Origin: Mangifera indica
Taxonomy: Eukaryota > Streptophyta > Magnoliopsida > Sapindales > Anacardiaceae
DNA length: 64,000 nt
Assembly: GCF_011075055.1 (NCBI RefSeq)
Contig: NC_058140.1
Coordinates: 12,832,668 to 12,896,667, forward strand
Direction of reading: 5' to 3'
Shown here piece by piece: positions 1 to 10,564 of the stretch. The notes under the pieces were generated by a model, which saw only the letters and a program-made list of their open reading frames with translations, was not told the DNA's origin and ran no database searches. Numbering within the stretch: position 1 is the first letter of the stretch; each line of letters opens with the position of its first letter. Made by a program: the position numbers and the translations under genes.

Positions 1-2641
1 ACATCTTATATATATTCAAAAATGAATATACATAATATTGTTTGAAACAGGAAAAGGAAAAGGCAAAGGCAAGGGCAATTAAATCAACAACTTGGTGTAA
101 AAGAAAGAATCTTTACTGAAATGAAGTGTTGACTGCCCAGTTAAGCGTTTGCTCAAATGAAAATAATTTCTATCTTTCTTTTTTTGCTCTGTAAATTAAA
201 TTCGACCTCTCACTTTACAACCAGTGATGGAGACACTCAATCTGATCCATCAACTTTATCTTCATCGGGAATTATTTTTCACCTCAAAACTGTTAGTTAA
301 TTACAGGGGTAAATAACTAAAAATAGTCCTATTGGAGGGGGTTTAAAAAAATTAGGTACTATTATAGGGATCATATGACATTAACCAAACCTAGATTTCT
401 TATAAACATACCCTCACCTTTAATCTTTCAACCAAACTTTAATTTAAAATGAAATTCCATCTATGGGGTATTTTGAAATTTTACAATATATAATTAAATA
501 TATTTTTTATCTTAAATAATTTATTTATAAATTATATATATTGTTGTTCTGGTTGGATATGAACAACAATAGATGAGAATGGAAGGTAACTTAATAAATT
601 ATGTTGACAGTATATATAAAATATGATGAAAATCTAACCAAAAATATTGTACAAGGGATCGATCAGATTATTAAGTGAAGAGCAATATTATAAATATATA
701 TAATATGTATATTCAATGATATATAATTATATAATTTAAAACTATACAATCATATAGTGACATATCATTATTTATATATAAAATTATACATATAGTTTTA
801 TTATTAAGTAAATGTCTATATATCAACTATAGACGGAATCATATCCATATAACCATTGGATCAAAAAAATACCATCAATGAAATGCTTTAAGACCATAAA
901 TACTCGCCATGATATTGATGAGAATGATTTTGTGAATGTGTATGAGATTAAGTTATTTTCATATACAGATGATTCGGTATTTGAACTAAGAGAAAACGTT
1001 TTCACCTAAAGTGCCTTCTAAATATGGTAATGAAATAAATTAATAGTATCAAACATACGAGAAACAATATCATCTAAATGTAATTAATTTTCACGTATCA
1101 TTTAAAATTGTGACTGATCTATCAATATTTATTGTCATTGATCAAAATATAATATTTTAATATCGGATAGAGTTATCATTGATAATTATATATATGTGTA
1201 TGTGTATTAGGTATAAAAAGGCAAAACAATTATTTCTAATAAAATCAAACTAAATTCATTAATTGAAACTTAATAAATAAAAACTTATCTGGCCTCATAT
1301 TAATTAAATTTGATTTAGATTTAGGATGAAAGGATAGGGTAATGTCAAGGCTCCTCTAACTAGACACAATAGTGATCATGTGGGTCAAATTTAATGCAAT
1401 TTATTGTGTTTATGGACCATGTTATGTCATGACTCATCAATTGATGGGTTATATCAACCCACAGACATGACAAGGCCTATGGCATAGCTCAAGAACTTTT
1501 CAATTATTTGTATTTTTGCAAGTCCACCAATCATTTTATATATATTTTTTAATTTTTTATTATTTTTTTATGTCCTGCCGAGCTGACCTAGAAATCAGAC
1601 CTTAAGACTTTCGATACGGTTTTTTTTTAATTATTATTATTATTATATAATACTTTGTTTGACCGGTCTACCAAACTTTTCATTTTTAATTTTACCTATT
1701 TTTCTTAAACCTGTTGATTTCCTCAGAAAGGAAACGCCTTCTTGCAGACTGGACAGGTGAGTCTTTTTGTCAGCTTTTTCTTTTCTATAGGGGGGCCCGA
1801 TTGCCAGTCCTCATACACACATGTCTTCATAGGATTTTTTTATTCGTTAAATTAAAAGGTCTCGACGCTGATCTCCCCAAATTGCCCCTGATTGCTGGGA
1901 AGATATTTTCATTACACAGTAAAGGGTATTATTATGCTGCCGCGTTTGAAACTCTTATTTTCCCAAAGTCCTTTTCAGAAAGTGCTTTTTTTTGGCACAC
2001 GTTCTTTAGGAGGGAATTCCAACACGTCCCTTAGGTTTAGTAAAATTACACAGACACCCAATGACATAAGAGAAAAGAAGAAAGATAAAAAAGAAAGGAA
2101 AATAAACGGCTAAGAAAGGGGAAGAAAAAAAAAAAGAAGGTGATTTATACACTTAATGACTCATTTTTTTTGGATCAAACTTTAGATGGGAAAAAGTGAC
2201 TCGCTTTCTTTTTCAAGGCCAAATAAAAATTTTGACCAGACTTTGATGAAATAATAACAATAAAATAAAGTTACGGGTATTTATTTTTAGTCTATAAACA
2301 TATATATATTTATATATATTATTATATAATTAAATAAATTTAAATTAATAATAAAATAATATTTAATTATATAATATCATATATAAATATATATATTTAT
2401 ATATCAAAATTAATATGTATACATTTTTTATCTTTTGAAAATTTTATTTTTTTACTCATTTATCAAAGTTACACATAGAATACTTTTTTCACTTTATACT
2501 ATATATAATAAGGTTAATATCAATTACACCCCCAACAACACAAACAAATTTTTTCATGTTAACAATTTTAATTTTTCTTTTTTCCTTATCATCTTCCTTT
2601 TTTAGATATTGATTTTTTAATTGTAATTGCAAAACAATAAA

Positions 2642-2795
2642 ATTATACGTACACACTTTTGATATATAATTTAAGTATACAGATAATATATATTATATAA
2701 TTAAATAATTTTAAATTAAAAATAAAATAATACCTAATCATATGATAACATATTATTTGTGTATCTTTATTATGTATTGAAAATATGTACATATA
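2642..2795. repeat. AT-rich foldback repeat (small MITE-like)
   Basis: The left half (TATACGTACACACTTTTGAT...) is an imperfect inverted copy of the right half (...GAAAATATGTACATATAGTA). The loop carries a core, TTTAAATTAAAAATAAAATA, that recurs elsewhere in the window near 18070, 47935, 48350 and 50905. Part of a related copy lies at 2955-3045 in the other orientation. The arms are about 50 bp and the unit about 150 bp. I could not define a target-site duplication because the flanks are nearly pure A/T. Confidence 0.55.
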
Positions 2796-4336
2796 GTATT
2801 GCTCATTGCAAAATACACCTCTCAATTTTGGATGTTCTATGTATTTTATTTCATAATCTTGATTCAAAAAGTAACTTGCACATTTGTACGTTTTATTTTG
2901 AATATTTTATATTATATTTTGTCAATATGAAATTTCTAACAGTAAATGTATAATATAACAAATTTTTAACCATTTTAATTTAAAATTATCTAATCATATG
3001 ATGACATGTCATTATTTATACATAAAATTATACACATAAATTATGAACATAATTCTACTCTCGGTCATTTATAGGAGCACATAATATGTATTATGGTATG
3101 TTGATTATTGGTTTGTTCATAGGAAATCATCATTACCATTTCAACTATTACCATATTTTTTAAAACTCATCCACAACTTGTTTTTGCTCCCAAATGTCAA
3201 TTTGTTTTAAAAAACCCAATATCTGGAGAAAGGTCTTGTCATGGAATGGAAGCAGGGATTTTTTTCAATGTGTTAACTTTTTTTGACTGTTGGCTAATGT
3301 GAAAGGGAAAACTTAGGTTAATAAAGTGCAAATTTGAAATAGATTAAGGATTAGTATACAAGTCAAGATTAATGCAAGATACAACGAATCTTCGAATAAG
3401 TTTAAATGAAGACTTTGTATGTATCTATGAGAAACTATTTTTTGATCAACCTTTTTCTTTCAAATAATTTCAGTCTCAATCTCAATATCTTATTAAATAC
3501 AAATATACCTAAGTTGTGGGAAATTTTGATAAAGATATATCATAGAGTTGTGCAAGAGGGACATTCGACCAAAGCTCTGACAAAAGAGAAAATCCCTCTA
3601 ACTAATCAAATTTTTAGTAATGACATTAGACACACTAATCCTTTTTTGAAACTTCTGATTCTGCTTACCAAAGTTGATGATTGATCATACTTAAGTATTA
3701 CATAGAATTTGACCCCCTTGTAGCCTACTACTCATCCTTATCCTTTCTCTTTAAGGTACCATTAAAGGTTGATTATCCTTGCCATCTGGACGAGGTTCTT
3801 TAAGACATCTTACTACCTCATTGAATGTTTGACTTACCTCTTTAATCTTTGATGAAAGCTCATTCGAGATAGAACTAATGACAAATGGAGGAGTTTTTCT
3901 TCTTTTCTAGGGTGGGAAGGAGGAGCCCTATTAAAGTTGAATTGATAATCAACATTGATAAGACCATCTATAACTTAAATTTGTGTCCCTCTCTTCTTCT
4001 TGGTAATGGAATTTTTAGATATGTTTTTAGATAATAAAATTTTAAGAGCATTTAGTTTTATTTATCAAGTATAAAAAGTTGGTAGTTGCGGCGTCAAATA
4101 GTCTAAGTGGTGATGGTGATAAAGAGGGTATAAGAAAAGAAAAAAAAAGGTATTTATATAATTTTAGTAAAATTAAGGATATATTGGTAATTGACATATG
4201 TATTAGATTGTGAAGACATTTTTTATCATGACACTAAAAATGATAAAATAGTAATTTACACTATATCAGACAAAATTTATTAATAAAATAGATGATGTGT
4301 GGTTAAATGGTCTTTTTAAACTTAAGGGGTGGACAT

Positions 4337-4364
4337 AGTTTGGGTGGGTAGTAGTAATTTGGCC
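4337..4364. mobile_element. orphan right terminus of the MULE-MITE family
   Basis: The sequence reads ATAGTTTGGGTGGGTAGTAG followed by TAATTTGGCC, the right-end signature seen on the complete copies in this window. I could not find a matching left terminus upstream, so the copy is either truncated or its left end has diverged. It ends about 530 bp upstream of the GRP2 start codon. Confidence 0.5.
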
Positions 4365-4747
4365 TTTTTAATTCATTAAATTTTTATTTCATTCATGATT
4401 TTATGCTACATGTAAGGGTAAAGTGGTATTTATATAGGATTGTTTGTCAGAAACTTATTTTTCTGTATATTTTATTGAAATTTGGGCGAAATTTGTTACT
4501 CCATAAAAATATTGGGTGAATGTTCACCAATCCTGAAGGAGGTATTTAGAACTCGCTGGAACTCCAATCTTTGCTTTACTAGTGAAAGAACGAAGGCCAA
4601 ACACATCCTTAAACACGGAGCAACCAAATTATGATCCAACGGTAAAAGAAACGTGAAGAAGAATCCCCAGCCGTGTGATGAAACAGTAGAAATAGGCAGG
4701 CCGTTCGTCGCTAGGATTAGCACAAAAGGACAGTGATTAATTAAGCC

Positions 4748-4790
4748 CACGTGGCACGAACACAATTACCGGGTTTTTTCACTATAAGTA
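4748..4790 (+). promoter_or_regulatory. G-box and TATA box upstream of GRP2
   Basis: A perfect palindromic G-box, CCACGTGG with CACGTG at 4748-4753, is followed by TATAAGTA at 4783-4790. This lies about 105-150 bp upstream of the GRP2 ATG, the right spacing for a core promoter with a short 5' UTR. G-boxes of this form bind bZIP and bHLH factors and often serve as ABA-response elements. That role here is inferred, though it fits a cold/stress RNA chaperone. Confidence 0.6.
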
Positions 4791-4895
4791 TTCGCGTTCA
4801 GCAGCCGCAAGGAGCCACAGCTTCCTAGGGAGAGCGAAATCTAAAAAACAAAGGCATCTCTAGGGTTTTCCCTCTTTATTTCTTGGTAGAAAATC

Positions 4896-5465
4896 ATGTC
4901 TGCTGAAAGGGTTACTGGGAAGGTCAAGTGGTTCAGTGACCAGAAGGGGTTTGGCTTCATCACCCCTGATGATGGCGGCGAGGACGTCTTCGTCCATCAA
5001 TCATCTATTCGATCCGAGGGTTTTCGCAGCCTTGGAGAGGGCGAGGAGGTCGAGTTCGTGATCGAATCTGATGGGGCCCGCACCAAGGCGGCTGATGTGA
5101 CTGGCCCTGATGGCGCTCCTGTTCAAGGTGGAGGAGGCGGAGGTAGCCGTGGAGGCGGCGGAAGGGGCGGCGGAGGCCGTAGTGGGCGTTACGGAGATGG
5201 TGGTTACGGTGGTGGAGGCTACGGCGGCGGGGGTGGAGGTTATGGAGGAGGAAGAGGAAGGGGCGGTTATGGCGGCGGAGGGGCTTGTTACAACTGTGGA
5301 CAGGCTGGGCATCTGGCTAGGGATTGTCCCCAAGGAGGCGGCGGTGGTGGAGGGAGGTATGGAGGCGGCGGCGGCGGTGGCGGTGGCGGTGGAGGTGGTT
5401 TGAATTGCTACAACTGTGGAGGGTCGGGCCACTTCGCAAGGGACTGCCCTAACGGTGGCCGTTGA
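4896..5465 (+). CDS. GRP2: cold-shock domain glycine-rich zinc-knuckle protein (GRP2/CSP2 type)
   Basis: An intronless gene of 189 aa. Residues about 7-72 form a cold-shock domain with both RNA-binding motifs: RNP1 as KGFGFITP (residues 17-24) and RNP2 as DVFVHQSSI (30-38). The rest is a Gly-rich region with Arg and Tyr, broken by two CCHC zinc knuckles of pattern C-X2-C-X4-H-X4-C (C131-C144 and C171-C184). This domain order is that of plant CSP2/GRP2 and CSP4/GRP2b, nucleic-acid chaperones that melt RNA structure and act in cold tolerance and development, in nucleus and cytoplasm. The ATG at 4896 begins the conserved [13 protein letters not shown] segment and follows a TATA box by about 110 bp. 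The GGC/GGT-rich repeat makes this the most GC-rich spot nearby and creates a long spurious open frame on the other strand. Whether it is orthologous to CSP2 or CSP4 cannot be decided here. Confidence 0.95.
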   Translation: MSAERVTGKVKWFSDQKGFGFITPDDGGEDVFVHQSSIRSEGFRSLGEGEEVEFVIESDGARTKAADVTGPDGAPVQGGGGGGSRGGGGRGGGGRSGRYGDGGYGGGGYGGGGGGYGGGRGRGGYGGGGACYNCGQAGHLARDCPQGGGGGGGRYGGGGGGGGGGGGGLNCYNCGGSGHFARDCPNGGR

Positions 5466-6303
5466 GTTGAGTCTAAGTGTAAAAATTGATCTTTTTACAT
5501 AATATTCTAGCTCTTTAGCCATTAATTTAGGCTCTGTTTTGTTGGGTTTTTGGTTTGATAACTCATGTGATAATTTCGGTTTCTCTTTTCTTTTTTCAAT
5601 TAAGCTTGGTTTTGGTTGGGTGGGTTTGTTATAGATCTCTGATCTTTTGATGGGTCATGGCGACTCTCTGTTTTATGGGTTCTTATTACTAAAATCAAAT
5701 TCAGTGTTGTGATGAAGAAGACGAAAGTCAGTGGAGAGAATGTGAGAAGGCGATGGTGAAATCGGTGTTAACTCTCACTGTTTATACGAAATATATATCA
5801 ATACAAGCTGGTTTGGTTCAATTCTTTTGTTTTATCAATTGATTTGATTTGAAATGTCATATTTAATGAAGAAGGAAAAAGAAAAGACCTTGAAAATATA
5901 AGTCACTTTAGTGAAAAACAGCCTTGAGACTTGGTCATGATGGTGACAGAATTGGTTTATGTTCTATTATTTTTTATTTTTTTCTGTTTCTAGTTTTTCC
6001 CCAATTTTTTGAACTTGTGTGGATGGACGTTTTGCGGATGAGAAATGGCGTTCTTTTTCTCTTTATTGAAAAGGTTAACCTATTGGCTTATAAAAGCATC
6101 TGAATTGTCACCATATTTGGTCTCCAAGGTTGGATTGGGCCACTTTGATCTATATTTCACCTTTCTGTATGGTTTAGCAACACAGAATGCGCTTTAGCTT
6201 CAACCTTAATAAACTTTATGATCTTTGTGGAGAACACTTTCCGGGAATCAAGCCTTTTAATGAGCTACTCTACATTATTTTTGTTATTGGGGTTTTTATT
6301 CTA
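5466..6303. other. GRP2 3' UTR and downstream flank
   Basis: T-rich sequence that should include the GRP2 3' UTR. No further gene, RNA or clear repeat was recognised before the MITE that begins at 6304. Confidence 0.5.
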
Positions 6304-7021
6304 GGCCAAAAGACTTGTTTCCAACCAAGGTTTAAGTGTAATTCCAAACTTATATCTTCTAACTTTTAAAAACTTCTACTTATAAGCAAAATTATATTAA
6401 AAAACTATCTTAATGTTAAAGTTAAAATCATTTTTTAACCAAAAAAAAATTTTAAATAAAATTTTATTGCATTTTTAGTTCTCGGCTTAAAAATCTAATA
6501 ATTTTCTCTTACCTAAAATTTGAAAAATAGCAATGTCACTCTTAAGGCCTCTCTTTCCTAGCGACTTGTTTCCATCTATCGACGATAATGATATTTGTCT
6601 TTGTCGAAGTGTTTTCGTTTGATGTTTCAAATGAAGACACTTCGACAAAAACGATTTCATTTTCGTCAAAGTGAATTACTTTAATCTATGAGTGGAAACA
6701 AGTCGATAGGGAGAAATATTTCAAGTGGGAGAACAAACGTGATCGGAAAGGGTGAATTTTGCCGTCTCTAGCAATGGTTTCAAAACCTTAGGAGTAAAAT
6801 TATTACTTTTTAAACTTTGGGTGAGAGAAAATATTATATTTTCAATAAAGAGAAAAAATGTGATAAAACTTTAGTTTGTAAAATTATTTTGTTAAATAAC
6901 TATTTTGCCCTTAACTTTAATTAAGAATTTTAAAATAATTTTGTGGGATTTTGAGTTTTGAATGCTTAAGAGTAAAAGTTTGGGATTACACCCAACCTTG
7001 GTGGGAACAAATCTTTTGGCC
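6304..7021. mobile_element. MULE-type MITE, copy 1
   Basis: A 718-bp element. The left end is GGCCAAAAGACTTGTTTCCA and the right end is the inverse, finishing ...AAATCTTTTGGCC. The inverted similarity continues inward through the GGTTTAAGTGTAATTCC segment. Flanking 9-mers are TTTATTCTA and TTTATTCTT, one mismatch, which suggests a 9-bp target-site duplication as made by Mutator-like transposases. The middle (about 6596-6655) is a palindrome around CTTCGAC/GTCGAAG. No coding capacity, so it would need a transposase from elsewhere. Confidence 0.85.
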
Positions 7022-7687
7022 TTTATTCTTATGACCCGAATAAAGCAGAGGAGGAACTGATGCTCCTCCATTATTACTCTATAGAACATACTGATTCTGT
7101 TGTTTAATACAGTGAAGAAATGTTTAATGTGCCTGCCCTTATAATGCTGCGAGTAAACCAAGGGATGGTAGTTTAAGTGTGTGCTCAATATTTTACGAAA
7201 TCTGTATTGGACTCAAGGATCATGGATAAACGGCAAAGTTTAGGTCCATTTTCTTGATGGGTTGGGCTCGAGGGGAACCCATAGGGCTGATAAAGAAATG
7301 CCGTTAAACAAGGAAATATAGTACTCACAATCCATCGGTTTGGGTGAGTGTGATATCACACAGATTTAAGGTCAATAAAGATTAAATCTGATATTGTCAC
7401 ACAGGTTTCATATATCCATAAGAGTCAAAAAGAAATTGTTGGATGAGCCATCTCTGTTTAATTGCAGGTACATGCACCGCCCAAAATGGACTGGACATAT
7501 TAGCTACAGAGTTTGGAGAAAACGTGCAAAAGGGAATCCAAAATATGACTACTACTATTATTATTGTAACTCTCGTTACCCCAAAAAAATTTATATAAAG
7601 TAGTGTTGTTCATGCCCAACACCAACATCGCTGTATGTGCCTTGCTCATTTGGAGTTTGGGTAAAGTTTTGTTTTGCTTATCCCTAA
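7022..7687. other. intergenic, nothing recognised
   Basis: Short open frames only. No family, RNA gene or repeat recognised between two MITE copies. Confidence 0.5.
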
Positions 7688-8354
7688 GGCCAAACGACTA
7701 TTTCCCACCCAAAGTTTAGCGTTTTCTCAAAAGTTCCCCCTTTAACTATGGAAACACCAAACACCCACCCATGGCCGGTTAGATTTAACCAAACCCTAAC
7801 GGTGATAGGGGTAAAATCGTCATTTTTGCTATAATATTAAAAATAAACTAAAATAGAATCTAATTTTGCCCCCCTAAACTTTAAAAACTGAAATTTTCCC
7901 CCGCGTAAGTTTTAAAAAATTACAGTTTCACCCTAGGGTTTGGTTTTGAAATCTCCGACGACCTCTCCGGCTCCGTTGCCAACGGCCGCTCCCTCCCGAA
8001 GCAACCTCTCCTTCCGGCAATCTCTTTCCTCCCATTTGGAGGTCTGATCGACGCCCGGAGACGCTGTGGGAGACGAAAAACTTCGTCGGGAAGACGAAGT
8101 TCTTCGTCTTCCCAGATGAAGACGGAGCCGGAGATTTCAAAACCAAACCCTAGGGTGAAACTATAATTTTTAAAAACTTAGGCGGGGGAAAATTTCAGTT
8201 TTTAAAGTTTAGGGGGGCAAAAGGAGATAAAATTTTCAAGCATTAGGGTTTGGTTAAATCTAACCGGCTATGGATGGGTATTTGGTGTTTCCATAGTTAA
8301 AGGGGGGACTTTTGAGAATACATCAAACCTTGGGTGGGAAATAGTCGTTTGGCC
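7688..8354. mobile_element. MULE-type MITE, copy 2 (perfect 9-bp duplication)
   Basis: A 667-bp element with ends GGCCAAACGACTATTTCCCA and its inverse, flanked on both sides by TATCCCTAA (7679-7687 and 8355-8363), a perfect 9-bp target duplication. Near the centre is a second, very well conserved inverted pair: CACCCTAGGGTTTGGTTTTG at about 7930 and its complement at about 8135-8155. Nearly the whole element could therefore fold into one long hairpin. The GC-rich middle yields a spurious minus-strand open frame (7928-8146). Confidence 0.92.
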
Positions 8355-10564
8355 TATCCCTAAATAATAGTTTATGTATTAAAGGAGAAAATTTCATATA
8401 TAAAATAGTAAAAGTTTAAATCTCCTTTTTTTATATATCAAAATCAGATTTTTAATTTACTTTATTCAGTGATATTAGAGTTAGTCACTGGATTTGATAT
8501 TTGTCTTATAACTACTTTTTTCTTTCGAATTGAACACAACCAAATAAAATGGAACAATTTTGTAGCAAACATCAATAAAATTCATATAGAAGCAATCAAT
8601 GTCCTGTTTTTAGACTCTAAAGCTTTATTAAATTCTCAAAAAATACTTGTCTGTTTGCTTTTTATGTTTGTGTTCTCACAGGAGTTACAACATTTACAGA
8701 TCGAATTAATTATATTAAACAAGTAAAATTTTACACTCAATTATTAGACTCACAACCATCAAAAGGTTTAAATTTATACTTTTTTATATATAAATCTTTT
8801 AATTAGCATTCAAGCTGTCCTTTGGGACTTATACCCGGTCTATCCTTGTGGTGAAAAATGGGTATATTGGGAAAGCAAGAAATACAAATGTCACCCCACT
8901 CAGAAAATAAGCACTGTATTTCAACTTCAAAAGAGGTTGCTTATGACTTCCTGTTCATGATTCTTAGAACCGCTAAATCTTTCTTCTTCAAATGAAAAAA
9001 AGAAAAAAACTAAGTAATTTTGAGGAGTTAAAAATATTAGGCAATCGTTGGATATATGTTATATTAGAGTCGCTTATGTCTCGAGTGGAGTCAAAAGACA
9101 AATACTTGATGCTTTGAAGAAGAAGAAGAAGAAGCCCTTGTTCGTCAACCTTCACCATTAGCAACGATAGATCATTAGAATTACTCACATACAAATTACC
9201 AGAACAAATAGTTTTTCTTAAGCATCTAAAATGTGCTAAAACCAAGTGACCTTTTATCCCAAATCACAACGCACAGAGGCAGCCATGTCTCCCAACTTGC
9301 CATCATTGTCTTGTTGTCTAGAGAATAAAGAAGGGAACAATGTGCGCAAAAGAAATTCATCAATGGGGGCTTCATCTGAAAAGACATGAAGCTCTATCTT
9401 TTCCAGGGTCGCATGCTATAGCTCTTACAAAAGCCACTGTGGTCTCTCATAAAAGATGAACTTTACCCAACTTTGTCACTCTCTGATGTTAGCTTTTCAT
9501 GGATACAACATTATTGTTAGATTCCGAAACTCATTTCTAAATATTTGTGTATCCAACAATGCAGCTTTTCTATCAAATTTAAGCAACATTCTCAAACCCT
9601 TTTCTACTCTTCTTTAATTATTAGTGTTTGTCTTCTTCAACTTTTATCTGTAACTCATTATGAAAAGTTATTCACAAGGAGCAAAGGGTGCTTTTTCTTT
9701 CAGGCTTCTACAAATTACCCTTCTGCATGCAATTAGCTTTATTTAATGTAAAATCGTCTTCCAGGTCCTGGCACCCTATGTCTTTAATCTGTGTGAAAGC
9801 GGGAGAATAGGGGGATTGGCTTCAAAACATTCAAACTGATAATTGATGAGATGTTTCTATATCAGCTTGGCCAATGCCTATAGCCATTTGTTTTACGTAT
9901 TTTTGACAGGAGTATGGTCAAAGAAGAAACTTGATAATGCAATATGGTTTGTTTTTTCATTGATGTATTTTTGTGGGTTCCTGGGGTTCTGTAGTGTGGC
10001 ACTATCGGTGTTAGATTTGTCTTTCATCTTCTTTCTTTTTCTCATCAATCTGCAGTTGGTATCAGTTACTTTACAGTTCAAATAACCAGCCAAACTGGAG
10101 AGAACAGGATCAATTATCTTGTGAATTCTTTCATATGATAAGCTTCTTAATTTCCATTTCTCTAATTATGTTTTGATGCAATGTTAATGTTCTTCACCTC
10201 TGTATTTATTTTAGTCATTAACTCATAAAATTGTATCATCTTAGAAAGTGAGAGAGAGAGAGAGAGTGAGAAATAAGCATTTTAAAACACATAACTAGAG
10301 AGCACAAATTTCCAGTTTTGGGTACAAATTTTTCTTATCCTAGAAAGGCATAACAAACTCAGTAATCTAAACAAAGGAGACAGAGAATTAAGGCTGCGTA
10401 TGGGTATGGATAGTCACGACTTCATAACTAGCCAAATACATTTTATATTGATGGCTTTAATTTCTCTGTCTACAGTCTAAACAGCTAAGAGTGCGTGAAG
10501 CTAACATTATGGTTGCAATTGGTGGGAACACTTGGTGTTAGCTAGTACTGTTTTGGGTGCCTAA
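8355..10564. other. intergenic between MITE copy 2 and LAX2 3' end
   Basis: No gene supported. Contains a (GAA)n run near 9112-9132 and an (AG)n microsatellite at about 10249-10266. The last few hundred bases should hold the LAX2 3' UTR on the minus strand. Confidence 0.5.

Larger units (their letters stand above)
1..4736. other. AT-rich intergenic region, no supported gene
   Basis: This stretch is strongly AT-rich with long A/T runs. Open frames here (for example 1714-2034 and 3406-3684) are short, begin with non-ATG codons or match no family I recognise. An antisense frame around 3735-3875 stays open for about 47 codons and could be a decayed fragment. I see an AT-rich foldback repeat at 2642-2795, related sequence near 2290-2400 and 2955-3045, and one orphan MITE terminus ending at 4364. 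No RNA gene was recognised. Confidence 0.6.

Noticed and set aside
1714..2034. Plus-strand open frame of 106 codons
   Set aside because: Begins with TTG, matches no family I know, and lies in AT-rich intergenic sequence without other gene signals.
5001..5522. A 173-codon open frame opposite the GRP2 gene
   Set aside because: It is the antisense shadow of the GGN-rich repeat: Gly codons read backwards give a run of Ala, Thr, Ser and Pro. No domain, and no start context.
7928..8146. Minus-strand open frame with Arg/Gly-rich product
   Set aside because: It lies wholly inside MITE copy 2 and is made by its GC-rich inverted repeats.
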